From contig CAYWLS010000021.1 of assembly GCA_964458605.1 (NCBI GenBank), positions 9,393 to 73,392 on the forward strand: a stretch of DNA of 64,000 nt, in the 5' to 3' direction. Origin of the DNA: JBBSNV01 sp964458605 (GTDB lineage Bacteria > Pseudomonadota > Alphaproteobacteria > Reyranellales > JAQSWP01). Of this stretch, positions 34,396 to 43,830 are shown piece by piece. A program made the translations under genes and the position numbers. The number at the start of each line of letters is the position of its first letter. The first letter of the stretch is position 1. The notes beneath the pieces were generated by a model that saw only the letters and a program-made list of their open reading frames with translations, was not told where the DNA came from and did not search any database.

Positions 34396-35715
34396 CTACG
34401 CCGATTTCATCCTGCCGAGAAATTCCCGCGTCAGCACCTTGCCCTGCTCGACCGCCGGCTGGTCGAAGGCATCGACGCCCAGCAGATGGGCGGCGACGAT
34501 CGTCTCCAGCATGTAGTGCATCAGCAGCGCGCCCATCGAGGTCTCGTCGAGCTGCGGCACGCGAATGGTGCGCACCGGCCGGCCGTTGCGCGCCAGGGTC
34601 TCGATGGTGGCGCGCGCCTCGGCATCGAGCAGGTCGCCGATGGTGCGGCCGGCGAGATAGCCCAGTTCCTTTTCGCCGCCCAGCGCATCGGCATGGATGC
34701 GCGCGCCGGCCCCTTGCGTGTCGGCCAGCATCACCGTGAACATCTTGTCGGCCGGGCCATCGAGATAGAGCTGCAACTGGCTGTGCTGGTCGACCGTGCC
34801 CATGGCGCGGATCGGCGTGGTGCCCTTGCCGTTCTTGCCCAGGCTCTCGGCCCAGAGCTGGCGATACCAAAGACCGAAATAGGCCAGCCGGTCGACATAG
34901 GGCATCAGCACGGTGGTGTTGAGCCCCTGCTCGCGCGCCAGCGCCATCGACAGCGCCGCGCCCACCGCCGGCGCGCTGGCCGCCGGATCGCGCGCCGCCA
35001 GGGTCTCGTCCAGCACCTCGGCCGCACCCTCGCGGATCCGGTCGGTATCCAGCCCGGCGACGATGGCCGGGATCAGCCCGACCAGCGACAGCACCGAGAA
35101 GCGGCCGCCCACCTTGGGATCGTGATCGAGCGTCGGGATGCGGTGCCGCGCCGCCAGCCGGCGCAGCACGTTGTCGCGCGGCTCGGTGACGGCCAGGATG
35201 TGATCCTGCACCGCGGGTTCGCCGAAATGGGCGGTGAACCAGTCGATGGCGGCCAGCAGCTGGGTCAGGGTCTCGGCCGTGCCGCCCGATTTGGAGATCG
35301 CCACCACCGCGGTCGAATCGGGATCCAGCCGCGCGAACATCTCGCTGAAAGTGGCGGGATCGACATTGTCCATGAACCACAGCTTGGGCGTGTTGGGCCG
35401 CGGCCCGAAGCCCAGATCGGCCAGTGCCGCCAGGGTCTGGCCGCCCAGGCTGGAGCCGCCGGTGCCCAGGATCACCACATTGGCGAAGCTGTCGCGCAGC
35501 CGTTCGGCATGGCGGCGCGGCGCGTCGAGATCGGCGCGCGAATGGGGCAGACGCAGCAGCGGCAGGCTGCCGTCCTTGTGCCACTGGCGCAAGATGTCGA
35601 GCGCCGGGGCGGCCTGGGCCAGCGCCTGATCGAAGGCGCCGCGCGAGACGCCCTTGCCGCCGATCTTATCGGCGAAGCACTGCTCGATGGACTGGATATA
35701 GGGAAGATTGCTCAT
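34396..35715 (-). CDS. pgi: glucose-6-phosphate isomerase, short form
   Basis: The protein of 439 residues has two SIS subdomains and the PGI sequence blocks NVVILGTGGSSLGGQTLA, AISKSGGTAETLTQLLAAIDW, MGTVDQHSQLQLYLDGP and GARIHADALGG. It is about 100 residues shorter than Escherichia coli Pgi, as are several alphaproteobacterial versions. It interconverts glucose-6- and fructose-6-phosphate. ATG 35715 (MSNLPYIQSIEQC) is preferred over an upstream in-frame start at 35784, which has no domain. Confidence 0.93.
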   Translation of the reverse strand: MSNLPYIQSIEQCFADKIGGKGVSRGAFDQALAQAAPALDILRQWHKDGSLPLLRLPHSRADLDAPRRHAERLRDSFANVVILGTGGSSLGGQTLAALADLGFGPRPNTPKLWFMDNVDPATFSEMFARLDPDSTAVVAISKSGGTAETLTQLLAAIDWFTAHFGEPAVQDHILAVTEPRDNVLRRLAARHRIPTLDHDPKVGGRFSVLSLVGLIPAIVAGLDTDRIREGAAEVLDETLAARDPAASAPAVGAALSMALAREQGLNTTVLMPYVDRLAYFGLWYRQLWAESLGKNGKGTTPIRAMGTVDQHSQLQLYLDGPADKMFTVMLADTQGAGARIHADALGGEKELGYLAGRTIGDLLDAEARATIETLARNGRPVRTIRVPQLDETSMGALLMHYMLETIVAAHLLGVDAFDQPAVEQGKVLTREFLGRMKSA

Positions 35716-35824
35716 GGGTAGACCGATCATAACAAGCGGGGGATGACAGCAAAACGCTGCCGGCGCCGATGCTATCCACAACATCCGCGCCGATCGGACC
35801 GGCCTGTCTCCCGGCGGAAGGCGC

Positions 35825-37204
35825 TCAATTGGTGGACTGCACGCCGACCGGCTTGCCGACCACCACGAACACCAGATTGGCGGGGTCGATCAGGCGCCTG
35901 GCGACGCGCTGCACGTCGGCCACGGTGACCTTGTCGATCAGCGCCTGGCGCTTGTCGAGATAGTCGATCCCCAGGTTTTCGATCTCGATGGTCAGCAGCA
36001 GGCTGGCGATCGACGCGCCGGAATCGAAGCCGAGCGCGAAGGAGCCGTTGAGATAGGTCTTGGCATCGGCCAGCTCCTGCTCGGTGATGCCCTTCTCGGC
36101 CAGCCGGGCCCATTCGGACCGGATCAGCTCGATCGATTTGGCGACCCGGGCATTGGCGGTGCCGACCGAACCGTAGACCAGCCCGCCGGCGCGATAGGGG
36201 CTCAAGCCGGTGCTGAGCGAATAGGCCAGCCCGCGCTTCTCGCGCACTTCGGCGGTGAGCCGGGAGGAAAAGCCGCCGCCGCCCAGCACGTAGTTCATGA
36301 CATAGGCGATGTACCAGTCCGGATCGTCGCGCTTGATGCCCTTCTCGGCGAAGGCCACCACGCTTTGCGGAATGTCGCGGCTCACCACGATCACCTGGCC
36401 GGCCGGGGCCGGGTGATCCGCCGACGGCCAGGACGGCACGTCGATCGGGGAATCGCTCTGGGGCAGGCCGGCGAAGGCGTGGTCGAGCAGCTTGCCCAGC
36501 GCCTCCGGCGTGACGTCGCCCACCACCGCGACATAGAGCCGGTCGCGTACCAGCAGCCTGCGCTTGGCGGCGCGCAGATCGTCGGCGGTGATCGCGGCGA
36601 TGGTCTGGGCCGTGCCGTTGGGCTCCTTCACATAGGGGTGGCCGGCGAACATGGCGCGCACCAGGGTGCGGCTGGCGATGTGCTCGGCGTCGCCGTCCTC
36701 CTCGCGGACGATGGCGCGCAACTGGCCGCGCACGCGTTCGACCGCGTCGGCATCGAAATGCGGCTCGTTGAGCGCCAGCCGCAACAGCTCGAAGGCCGCG
36801 TCGCGGTTGCTGGCAAGGGTGCGCATGCTGCCCACCGTGTTGTCCAGGCCGACGCTCATGCTGAAGCGGGCCGAGATGTCGTCGAGCTTGCGATGGAACT
36901 GCACGCCGTCATAGGGGCCGGCGCCCTCGTCCAGCAGTCCGGCCATCAGCCGTGCGGTGCCGTCCTTGCCCTCGGGGTCGAGCGCGGTGCCGCCCTTGAA
37001 GGCGAAGCTCATCGAGATGATGGGCACGGAGGTGTCGCGCACCAGCCAGGCCTTGATGCCGCCCGGCGAGGTGACGGTCTGGATTTCGACCGCCCGCGCC
37101 TGCCAGGCGAACAGCACGAAGACCAGGGCGAGCAGCAATGCGGCCAGGCGCGACAGGGCGACCGGGCTCGAAACGGTGGAATGCATGGTCGTGATCCTGC
37201 TCAT
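35825..37204 (-). CDS. M16 peptidase family protein, probably non-catalytic subunit
   Basis: The protein of 459 residues has a signal peptide or anchor (about residues 14-38) and the two-repeat M16 fold (GGIKAWLVRDTSVPIISMSF, VGDVTPEALGKLLDHAFAG). The zinc motif HxxEH is replaced by RLMAGLLDEG, so no metal site remains. The Arg/Tyr-containing segment EVREKRGLAYSLST, which binds peptide in the partner, is conserved. It overlaps the active subunit gene by four bases, so the two probably form a heterodimeric periplasmic protease. Confidence 0.88.
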   Translation of the reverse strand: MSRITTMHSTVSSPVALSRLAALLLALVFVLFAWQARAVEIQTVTSPGGIKAWLVRDTSVPIISMSFAFKGGTALDPEGKDGTARLMAGLLDEGAGPYDGVQFHRKLDDISARFSMSVGLDNTVGSMRTLASNRDAAFELLRLALNEPHFDADAVERVRGQLRAIVREEDGDAEHIASRTLVRAMFAGHPYVKEPNGTAQTIAAITADDLRAAKRRLLVRDRLYVAVVGDVTPEALGKLLDHAFAGLPQSDSPIDVPSWPSADHPAPAGQVIVVSRDIPQSVVAFAEKGIKRDDPDWYIAYVMNYVLGGGGFSSRLTAEVREKRGLAYSLSTGLSPYRAGGLVYGSVGTANARVAKSIELIRSEWARLAEKGITEQELADAKTYLNGSFALGFDSGASIASLLLTIEIENLGIDYLDKRQALIDKVTVADVQRVARRLIDPANLVFVVVGKPVGVQSTN

Positions 37205-38571
37205 CCGCCCACCGCCTTGGCCGGCAGCAGCAGCGAGGTGACGCCGCGATCGGAACGCAGCACGGCGCGGGCGGCGCGGTTGATCTGGTCGACCGTGACC
37301 TTCTGCACTTCGTCCGGCCAGCGGTCGATATCGGCGACGGTGCGGCCGATGGCCAGCTGCGCGCCATAGATGCGCGGACCGGTGCCCAGCGCGTCGCGCG
37401 CGTAGATATTGGCCGCCAACAGCCGCCGCTGCGCCTGCGCCAGCTCGTCGGCGGTCACGCCCTTGTCGAGCAGCAGCGCGATCTGCTCGTCGATCGCCTT
37501 CTCCAGCGTCGCCATGTCGACGCCCGCGGCGGGGGTGGCGGACAGGCCGAAGGTGGTCTGGCCCAGCGCGGTCGGGCTGTAGTCGGTGTCGGTATCGACG
37601 GCCAGCTTCTGCTTGTCGACCAGCGCGCGATAGAGCCGGCTGGTCTCGTTGCCGCCCATGATCTGGGCCAGAAGCTGCAGCGGCACGGCCATGGCGCTGT
37701 CGCCGGCGCGGAAGCTGGGCGCCAGGTAGTTGCGGCTCCACTGGGCCTGCTGCACGTCCGGATCGCGCCGCTCGACCCGCGCGGGCCCCGCGATCCTGTC
37801 GGCGAACGGCCGGGTGCGCGGCGGCACCTGGGCGGCGGGAATCGATCCGAAATACTTCTCGGCCAGGATCTTCACCTTGGCCGGGTCGACGTCGCCCGCC
37901 ACCAGCAGGATGGCGTTGTTGGGCGCGTAGTGAACTTTGTAGAAAGCCAGCTCGTCCTGGCGGTTGAGCTTGTGGATCTCGCTCTCGTAGCCGATCACCG
38001 GAATGCCGTAGCCCTGCGCACCGAACAGCGCGTCCAGCGTCACCTCGTTGAGCTTGGCATCGGGGTTGTTGTCGGTGCGCATGCGGCGCTCCTCCAGCAC
38101 CACCTCGCGTTCGGGATCGACCAGCGCGTCGGTCAGCACCAGGTTGTGCATGCGATCGGCTTCCATGCGCATCACCATCTCGAGCTTGTCGGCGGCGATG
38201 GTCTGCCAATAGGCGGTATAGTCGTAGGAGGTGAAGGCGTTGTCGCGCCCGCCGTTCCTGGCGACGATTTTGGAGAATTCCTGCGGGCCGACCTCGTGGG
38301 TGCCCTTGAACATCAGATGCTCGAGGAAATGGGCCTCGCCCGACTTGCCCTTGCGCTCGTCGGCCGATCCGACCTTGTACCAGATCATGTGATTGACGAT
38401 CGGCGCGCGATGGTTGGGGAACACCACCACCTGCAGTCCGTTCTTGAGCGTGAAGCTCTTCGCATCGAAGCCGCGATCGGCAGCGGCCGGCTGGACGAAC
38501 AGCAGGATCGCCAGCAGCGGCAGGGCCGCGGGCGCAAGTCGGACCAACAGGGCTCTAAGCACGCGCCTCAC
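37201..38571 (-). CDS. M16 zinc peptidase, catalytic subunit
   Basis: The 456-residue protein has a signal peptide (LAPAALPLLAILLFVQPAAA). The inverted zinc motif HFLEHLMFKG follows (HxxEH, about residues 82-86), with the distal glutamate in EADRMHNLVLTDALVDPEREVVLEER. It is a periplasmic pitrilysin-type protease. Together with the downstream M16-like partner it forms a pair seen next to lspA and DUF3035 in many alphaproteobacteria. Confidence 0.93.
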   Translation of the reverse strand: MRRVLRALLVRLAPAALPLLAILLFVQPAAADRGFDAKSFTLKNGLQVVVFPNHRAPIVNHMIWYKVGSADERKGKSGEAHFLEHLMFKGTHEVGPQEFSKIVARNGGRDNAFTSYDYTAYWQTIAADKLEMVMRMEADRMHNLVLTDALVDPEREVVLEERRMRTDNNPDAKLNEVTLDALFGAQGYGIPVIGYESEIHKLNRQDELAFYKVHYAPNNAILLVAGDVDPAKVKILAEKYFGSIPAAQVPPRTRPFADRIAGPARVERRDPDVQQAQWSRNYLAPSFRAGDSAMAVPLQLLAQIMGGNETSRLYRALVDKQKLAVDTDTDYSPTALGQTTFGLSATPAAGVDMATLEKAIDEQIALLLDKGVTADELAQAQRRLLAANIYARDALGTGPRIYGAQLAIGRTVADIDRWPDEVQKVTVDQINRAARAVLRSDRGVTSLLLPAKAVGG

Positions 38572-38787
38572 CGATATCGAGGCGGCGTTCCCCTACGCCG
38601 CGTGTTGCAGAAGCCGCGCTCCCCTTGGCCGATGCGCGGCTGTCAACGATACTAGGGCGGATCGGCACGGGATCGAAGCGCAGCACTATTTCGGTCCGAT
38701 CCGGTCGATCCGTCCCATTCTTAGACTGTAGAGCGAGTTCCCGGCTTTCGACGGCATCGCGCACGATCCCGTCAAAGCCAGTTCGCC

Positions 38788-39354
38788 CTAGAAGATCCCT
38801 TCCAGGATACCGCGCTTGCGCCGCTGGATGCTGGGCGTGTCGCCGGTCGTGACCGGCTGGCCGACCGCCTGGTTCTGCTGGATGCGCTGCTGTTCCTTGA
38901 CCGGATCGACCACCGTGCCCGGCTGGTCCGGCTTGCGCCAGAAGATCAGGGTGTCGATGAAGGACCGGTCGTTCTCGGCCAGGATGCGCGATTCCTCGTT
39001 GACCGTGTCTCGGATGTTGGGATCGGCGCTGCCGGCGCCGGCCTTGGTCAGGAAAGCCTGCTCGACCGGGCTTTCGCTCTTCTCGACCGAACCGGGCGGC
39101 GGGACCGGGTTGCCCGTAACGATATTGCGGGCCTGGGTCTGGGGCGGCACGTCCTGGGGCCGCGGCGCGCCGGGACGCGGCGGGCGCAGATCGGCGTTGG
39201 GCGGGATGCTCAGCGGCTGCTGGGCCACCACCTGAAACTCGTCGGGCGCCTGCTTGGAGCCGCCGCCGAACAGGTCGCCCGCCAGACCGCAGCCGCCCAG
39301 CCCGAACGCCATGGCCGCCAAAACCAGCGGCGTGCCCAGCCGAAATCCCGACAT
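38788..39354 (-). CDS. DUF3035 lipoprotein
   Basis: The protein of 188 residues has a lipobox (LGGC, cysteine at about residue 22) and a proline-rich mature part with the DUF3035 features FQVVAQQPLSIPPNADLRPP and DTLIFWRKPDQPGTVVDPV. It is found in alphaproteobacteria next to lspA and its role in the outer membrane is unknown. It lies between lspA and the M16 pair, separated by 42 and 216 bases. Confidence 0.85.
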   Translation of the reverse strand: MSGFRLGTPLVLAAMAFGLGGCGLAGDLFGGGSKQAPDEFQVVAQQPLSIPPNADLRPPRPGAPRPQDVPPQTQARNIVTGNPVPPPGSVEKSESPVEQAFLTKAGAGSADPNIRDTVNEESRILAENDRSFIDTLIFWRKPDQPGTVVDPVKEQQRIQQNQAVGQPVTTGDTPSIQRRKRGILEGIF

Positions 39355-39396
39355 CCCTGTTCCTCCGTCGAATTGCCCGTTCCTGACCGCAACGGA

Positions 39397-39885
39397 TCAG
39401 GATTTAGATTGCCGCTCCCGCAACAGGGAATCAACCAGCAGCGCCACGACGCCCACGGTGATGGCGGAATCCGCCAAATTGAAGGCAGGCCAGTGCCAGC
39501 CCGCCACATGGACGTCGATGAAATCGAACACGGCGCCGAACCGGGCGCGATCGATCACGTTGGCTACCGCGCCGCCGATAATGACACCGATCGCCAGGGC
39601 GGACAGCGCGCTTCTTTGCCGCGTCAGCCACACCATCAGCAGCACCGTAACTGCCACCGCCACCGCCGACAGCACCCAGGGGGCGCCGTTCCAGTCGCGG
39701 TTGAACAGACCGAAACTGACGCCCCGGTTCCACACCACCACGAAGTCGAGGAATGGCGCGACTGCGATGCTGCGACCGTCGGCCAGCACCTTGTCGGCCA
39801 TCAGCCACTTGCTGAACTGGTCGAGGACGATCACCACCAGGGCCGCGATCAGCCCCAGCCGCATCATGCGCCGCGCCAGCGTCAT
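39397..39885 (-). CDS. lspA: lipoprotein signal peptidase
   Basis: LspA removes signal peptides of prolipoproteins after lipidation. The 162-residue protein has four membrane helices and the conserved segments LDQFSKWLM, VWNRGVSFGLF, the catalytic Asp pair in GGAVANVIDRARFGAVFDFIDVH, and FNLADSAITVG. ATG 39885 follows the ileS stop by one base (39887-39889), so the two are co-translated. Confidence 0.96.
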   Translation of the reverse strand: MTLARRMMRLGLIAALVVIVLDQFSKWLMADKVLADGRSIAVAPFLDFVVVWNRGVSFGLFNRDWNGAPWVLSAVAVAVTVLLMVWLTRQRSALSALAIGVIIGGAVANVIDRARFGAVFDFIDVHVAGWHWPAFNLADSAITVGVVALLVDSLLRERQSKS

Positions 39886-39886
39886 G

Positions 39887-42754
39887 TCAGGCTGCACGAT
39901 CGTCACCGATCTGCTCCACCGCATCCTCGCACCGCCGGCACAGGCCGGGATGGGCCGAAGACTGGCCGACCTCGGGCAGCACCATCCAGCAGCGCTGGCA
40001 TTTGGCGCCCTCGGCGGCGCGAGGCGCGACGCCCACGCCGGCGACGTCGCTCAAGGCGAAGGAACCGGCCGGCGGCTCGCCTTCGACCAGCCTGGCGCCG
40101 GAGGTGATGAAGATCTCCGCCGGATCCAGCCCCTCGAACGCCCTGACGTGGTCGGCGGTGGCGTAGACCACCGGCAGCGCCTGCAGCGAGGAGCCGATGC
40201 GCTTCTCGGCGCGCTCGATCTCCAGCGCGCCGGTCACCACCTTGCGCAGGTTGCGCACCAGGTTCCAGCGTTCGGCCAGCGCCGCGTCGCGCCAGGCGGC
40301 CGGCACCTGGGGGAAGACGCGCATATGCACGCTCTGCGGCTGGCCATCGTTGCCGGCATTGGGCCGAGCCAGCCACGCCTCCTCGGCGGTGAAGCAGATG
40401 AACGGGGCCAGCCAGGCAGTCAGGCAGGAAAACACCTCCGCCAGCACGGTGCGGCAGGCGCGCCGGCGCAGCGACGAAGGCTTGTCGCAATAGAGCGCGT
40501 CCTTGCGGATGTCGAAATAGAACGCCGACAGATCGGCGGCGCAGAAATTGTGCAGCGCCGTCGACATGGCGTGGAAATCGAAATCGTGCACGCATTGGCG
40601 CACCAGCCCGTCGAGTTCCGACAGCCGGTGCAGCACCCATTTCTCCAGGGACGGCAGTTCCGCCGGCGCCACGCGCTCGGCATCGCTGAAGCCGTCGAGA
40701 TTGCCCAGCAGATAGCGCAAGGTGTTGCGCAGCCGGCGATAGGCCTCGGCGTGGTGCTTGAGGATTTCCTTGCCGATGCGCTGGTCCTCGACATAGTCGG
40801 AGCCCACCACCCACAGGCGCAAAATGTCGGCGCCGAAATCGTTCCACACTTCCTGCGGCGCGGTGACGTTGCCCAGGGACTTGGACATCTTGCGGCCCTG
40901 CTCGTCGAGCGTGAAGCCATGCGTCAGCACCGCGTCGTAGGGCGCGCGGCCGCGCGTGCCGCAGCTCTCCAGCAAGGACGAGTGGAAATAGCCGCGATGC
41001 TGGTCCGAGCCCTCGAGATAGAGCGAGGCCGGCCATTTCAGTTCGGGATTGCCTTCCAGCACGAAGGTATGGGTGCAGCCCGAATCGAACCACACGTCGA
41101 GAATGTCGGTGACCGGCTCGTAGTCGTTGGGATCGTAGTCGTTGCCCAGGAAGCGGCGCTGGTCGCCGGCAAACCAGGCATCGGCGCCCTGCTCCTCGAA
41201 TGCCTTGGCGATGCGCTCCATCACCTTGGCGTCGCGCAGCGGCTCGCCGGTCTTCTTGCTGACGAATACCGCGATCGGCACGCCCCAGGCGCGCTGGCGC
41301 GACACGCACCAGTCGGGCCGGTTCTCGATCATGCCGCCCAGCCGGGTCTGGCCGGCCGGCGGCACGAAGCGGGTGTCGGCAATGGCTTGCAGCGCGGTCT
41401 GGCGCAAGGTGCCGGGGATGCCGGAGATCGGCTTGTCCATGGCGATGAACCATTGCGGCGCGTTGCGGAAGATCAGCGGCGCCTTGGACCGCCAGGAATG
41501 CGGATAGGAATGCTGCAGCTTGCCGTTGGCCAGCAGGTGGCCGGTCGGCTTCAGCGCCGCGATCACCGCGTCGTTGGCATCGCCGCGCTTGCCGTAAGGC
41601 GTCAGCACGCGCTTGCCGGCGAACAGCGGCACGTGCTGGTAATAGGAGCCATCGGCATCGACGGTGTGCGGCACTTCGATGCCGTTCCTGACGCCCAGCT
41701 CGTAGTCGTCCGCGCCATGACCCGGCGCGATATGCACGAAGCCGGTGCCGGCATCCATGGTGACGAAATCCGCCGTCAGCAGCGGTACGTCGAAGTCGTA
41801 GCCCTGGCCGCGCAGCGGGTGCGCGGCGGCGACGCCTTCGAGCTGCGCCGGCGCAATCTCACTCACCGTGCGCCACGCCGTGGCGCCGATATCGGCAGCG
41901 AATTTCTCTGCCAGTTCCTTGGCAACGAGATAGCGGCCCGGCCGGGCAAAGCTGCCCTCCTTGAAGGCCGACAATTCGACCAGCGCGTAGCTGGCTTCGG
42001 GATGGCGGGCGATGGCGCGGTTGCCCGGCATGGTCCAGGGAGTCGTCGTCCAGATGACGATGCTGGCGTCTTTCAGCGCCGCATCCTTTGCCTCCACGAT
42101 CGGAAAGCCGACCCAGATCGTGTCGGAGACGTGGTCGTGATACTCGACCTCGGCCTCGGCCAGTGCGGTCTTCTCGACCACGCTCCACAACACCGCCTTC
42201 GAGCCCTTGAACAGACCGCCATTGAGCAGGAACTTGCCCAGCTCGCGCACGATCTGCGCCTCGGCCGAATAAGCCATCGTGGTGTAGGGATGGTCCCAGT
42301 CGCCGACCACGCCCAGGCGCTTGAACTCCGCGCGCTGCACGTCGATCCAGTTCTGCGCGAAGTCGCGGCATTCCTTGCGGAACTCGACGATCGGCACGGC
42401 ATCCTTGTCCTTGCCCTTGGCGCGATATTCCTCCTCGATCTTCCATTCGATCGGCAGGCCGTGGCAGTCCCAGCCCGGGACGTAGTTGGCGTCCTTGCCC
42501 AGCATCTGCTGGGAGCGGTTGACGGTGTCCTTGAGGATCTTGTTCAGCGCGTGACCGATATGCAGGTGCCCATTGGCGTAAGGCGGGCCGTCATGCAGCA
42601 CGAACTTCTCGCGGCCTTTGGATTGCTCGCGCAGCCGGCGATAGAGATCGAGCTGCTGCCAATGGGCCAGTATCTCCGGCTCCTTCTTGGCCAGCCCGGC
42701 TTTCATCGGGAAAGCGGTCTTGGGCAGGAAAACGGTGTTCTTGTAGTCGGCCAT
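39887..42754 (-). CDS. ileS: isoleucyl-tRNA synthetase
   Basis: The protein of 955 residues has the class I signature HIGH (PYANGHLHIGHALNK) and the KMSKS loop (GRKMSKSLGN). The editing domain contains IWTTTPWTMPGNRAIARHP. A C-terminal zinc-binding region has CQRCWMV and CRRCE. Length is typical. It charges tRNA-Ile and is followed at once by lspA. Confidence 0.98.
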   Translation of the reverse strand: MADYKNTVFLPKTAFPMKAGLAKKEPEILAHWQQLDLYRRLREQSKGREKFVLHDGPPYANGHLHIGHALNKILKDTVNRSQQMLGKDANYVPGWDCHGLPIEWKIEEEYRAKGKDKDAVPIVEFRKECRDFAQNWIDVQRAEFKRLGVVGDWDHPYTTMAYSAEAQIVRELGKFLLNGGLFKGSKAVLWSVVEKTALAEAEVEYHDHVSDTIWVGFPIVEAKDAALKDASIVIWTTTPWTMPGNRAIARHPEASYALVELSAFKEGSFARPGRYLVAKELAEKFAADIGATAWRTVSEIAPAQLEGVAAAHPLRGQGYDFDVPLLTADFVTMDAGTGFVHIAPGHGADDYELGVRNGIEVPHTVDADGSYYQHVPLFAGKRVLTPYGKRGDANDAVIAALKPTGHLLANGKLQHSYPHSWRSKAPLIFRNAPQWFIAMDKPISGIPGTLRQTALQAIADTRFVPPAGQTRLGGMIENRPDWCVSRQRAWGVPIAVFVSKKTGEPLRDAKVMERIAKAFEEQGADAWFAGDQRRFLGNDYDPNDYEPVTDILDVWFDSGCTHTFVLEGNPELKWPASLYLEGSDQHRGYFHSSLLESCGTRGRAPYDAVLTHGFTLDEQGRKMSKSLGNVTAPQEVWNDFGADILRLWVVGSDYVEDQRIGKEILKHHAEAYRRLRNTLRYLLGNLDGFSDAERVAPAELPSLEKWVLHRLSELDGLVRQCVHDFDFHAMSTALHNFCAADLSAFYFDIRKDALYCDKPSSLRRRACRTVLAEVFSCLTAWLAPFICFTAEEAWLARPNAGNDGQPQSVHMRVFPQVPAAWRDAALAERWNLVRNLRKVVTGALEIERAEKRIGSSLQALPVVYATADHVRAFEGLDPAEIFITSGARLVEGEPPAGSFALSDVAGVGVAPRAAEGAKCQRCWMVLPEVGQSSAHPGLCRRCEDAVEQIGDDRAA

Positions 42755-42933
42755 GACGATCGGCTCTCGCGTTATCGGCTTGCAGCGATTGGCAAAACAG
42801 GAATGTCCCGGGCCGCCTCAGCGGGCCGGGCCGATAATTCGCGCTATGGCGCCCGAGGCGCGGAAAACGGCCGTTCCTTGCTGCATGGCGGCGGAGAATA
42901 CGGGGCCGGCCGCAGGGGGTCAAGGAAGCGTCC

Positions 42934-43756
42934 CTAGGGCGAAACGGCGGATTTCCGGGGATTTTCGACGACGCCGATCTCCGCCGCCTGCGGAAAATGG
43001 TCCGAACCCAGCGCCGGCCCGTTCTCGACACGCAGCAAGGCCAGCCCGTTGCCGACCAGAACGTGGTCGAGCGGCAGTCGCAACGGCCAGGTCAGGTCGC
43101 TGGGCCAGGTCAGGCGCGGCCAGGTCAGGCGCGGCCAGCTCGTGATCTCGCTCAGGCCCTGCGCGGCCAGCAGCCGGCGCAAGGCCAGGCTGCTCGGCGC
43201 GGCGTTGAAATCGCCCATCACGAGGCGATGCTGACTGGCCGGCAAGCCTGCCAGGCTGTCCAAGCTCGTGTCGTGCTCGCGCGCCAAACCGGCCGACAGC
43301 GGCGGCGGCGGGTGCGCGGCGACGATCTCGACCGGCGTGCCATCGACATCGACGCTGACCCGCAGCACAGATCGTCCCGGGCTTTGGGGAAACAGCGTCT
43401 CCTGGGTCAGGAACGGCCGTCGCGCGATCACGCCGATGCCCAATCCGCCGCGGCGCGGTCCCATCAGGCGATAGAGATTAGAGACCGGCCAGCGCGTCGA
43501 GCTGGGCGGCAAGGGCCGGCGTCGGCTCCTCGAACGACGACGACATCGAACTGCTCCTGACGCAACCACGCCACCACGTCGTCGATGTTGCGATCGTCGC
43601 CCAGCAGGTTGAACGCCGCCACGCGCAACTGCAGCCTCGCCGCACCCGCCGGGCCGGACGCAACCGGCACGTCGCGCAGCGCATGGGCATTAAGGCAGAT
43701 TGCCGCCAGCGCCGACAGCAGCGCCGCGATCGCGGCGATCGCTCCCAGCAGGCTAT
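42934..43756 (-). pseudogene. endonuclease/exonuclease/phosphatase family gene, broken
   Basis: The intended start is at about 43756, where AGGAGG (43767-43772) precedes ATAGCC; restoring a lost G would give ATG AGC CTG CTG. From there a membrane helix (LLGAIAAIAALLSALAAICL) and the EEP domain start LRVAAFNLLGDDRNIDDVVAWL follow. Two further shifts lie after FDVVV and before NLYRLMGPRRGGLGIGV. The last frame holds VEIVAAHPPPPL, the catalytic MGDFNAAPSSLALRR and LGSDHFP. A 15-base in-frame duplication (43103-43132) sits near the 3' end. The three breaks make the gene non-functional as read, or signal consensus errors. Confidence 0.75.
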
Positions 43757-43830
43757 CTGCCCGGCGCCTCCTGACAAGAGCCGAGCGCGCGATCGAGCCC
43801 GAATGATGGCCGGCCGAGCCGATCGCCCGA

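Noticed and set aside
39254..42937. A 1227-codon open frame on the plus strand
   Set aside because: It lies antisense to ileS and lspA, is rich in His/Gly/Arg as GC-rich shadow frames are, and shows no domain.
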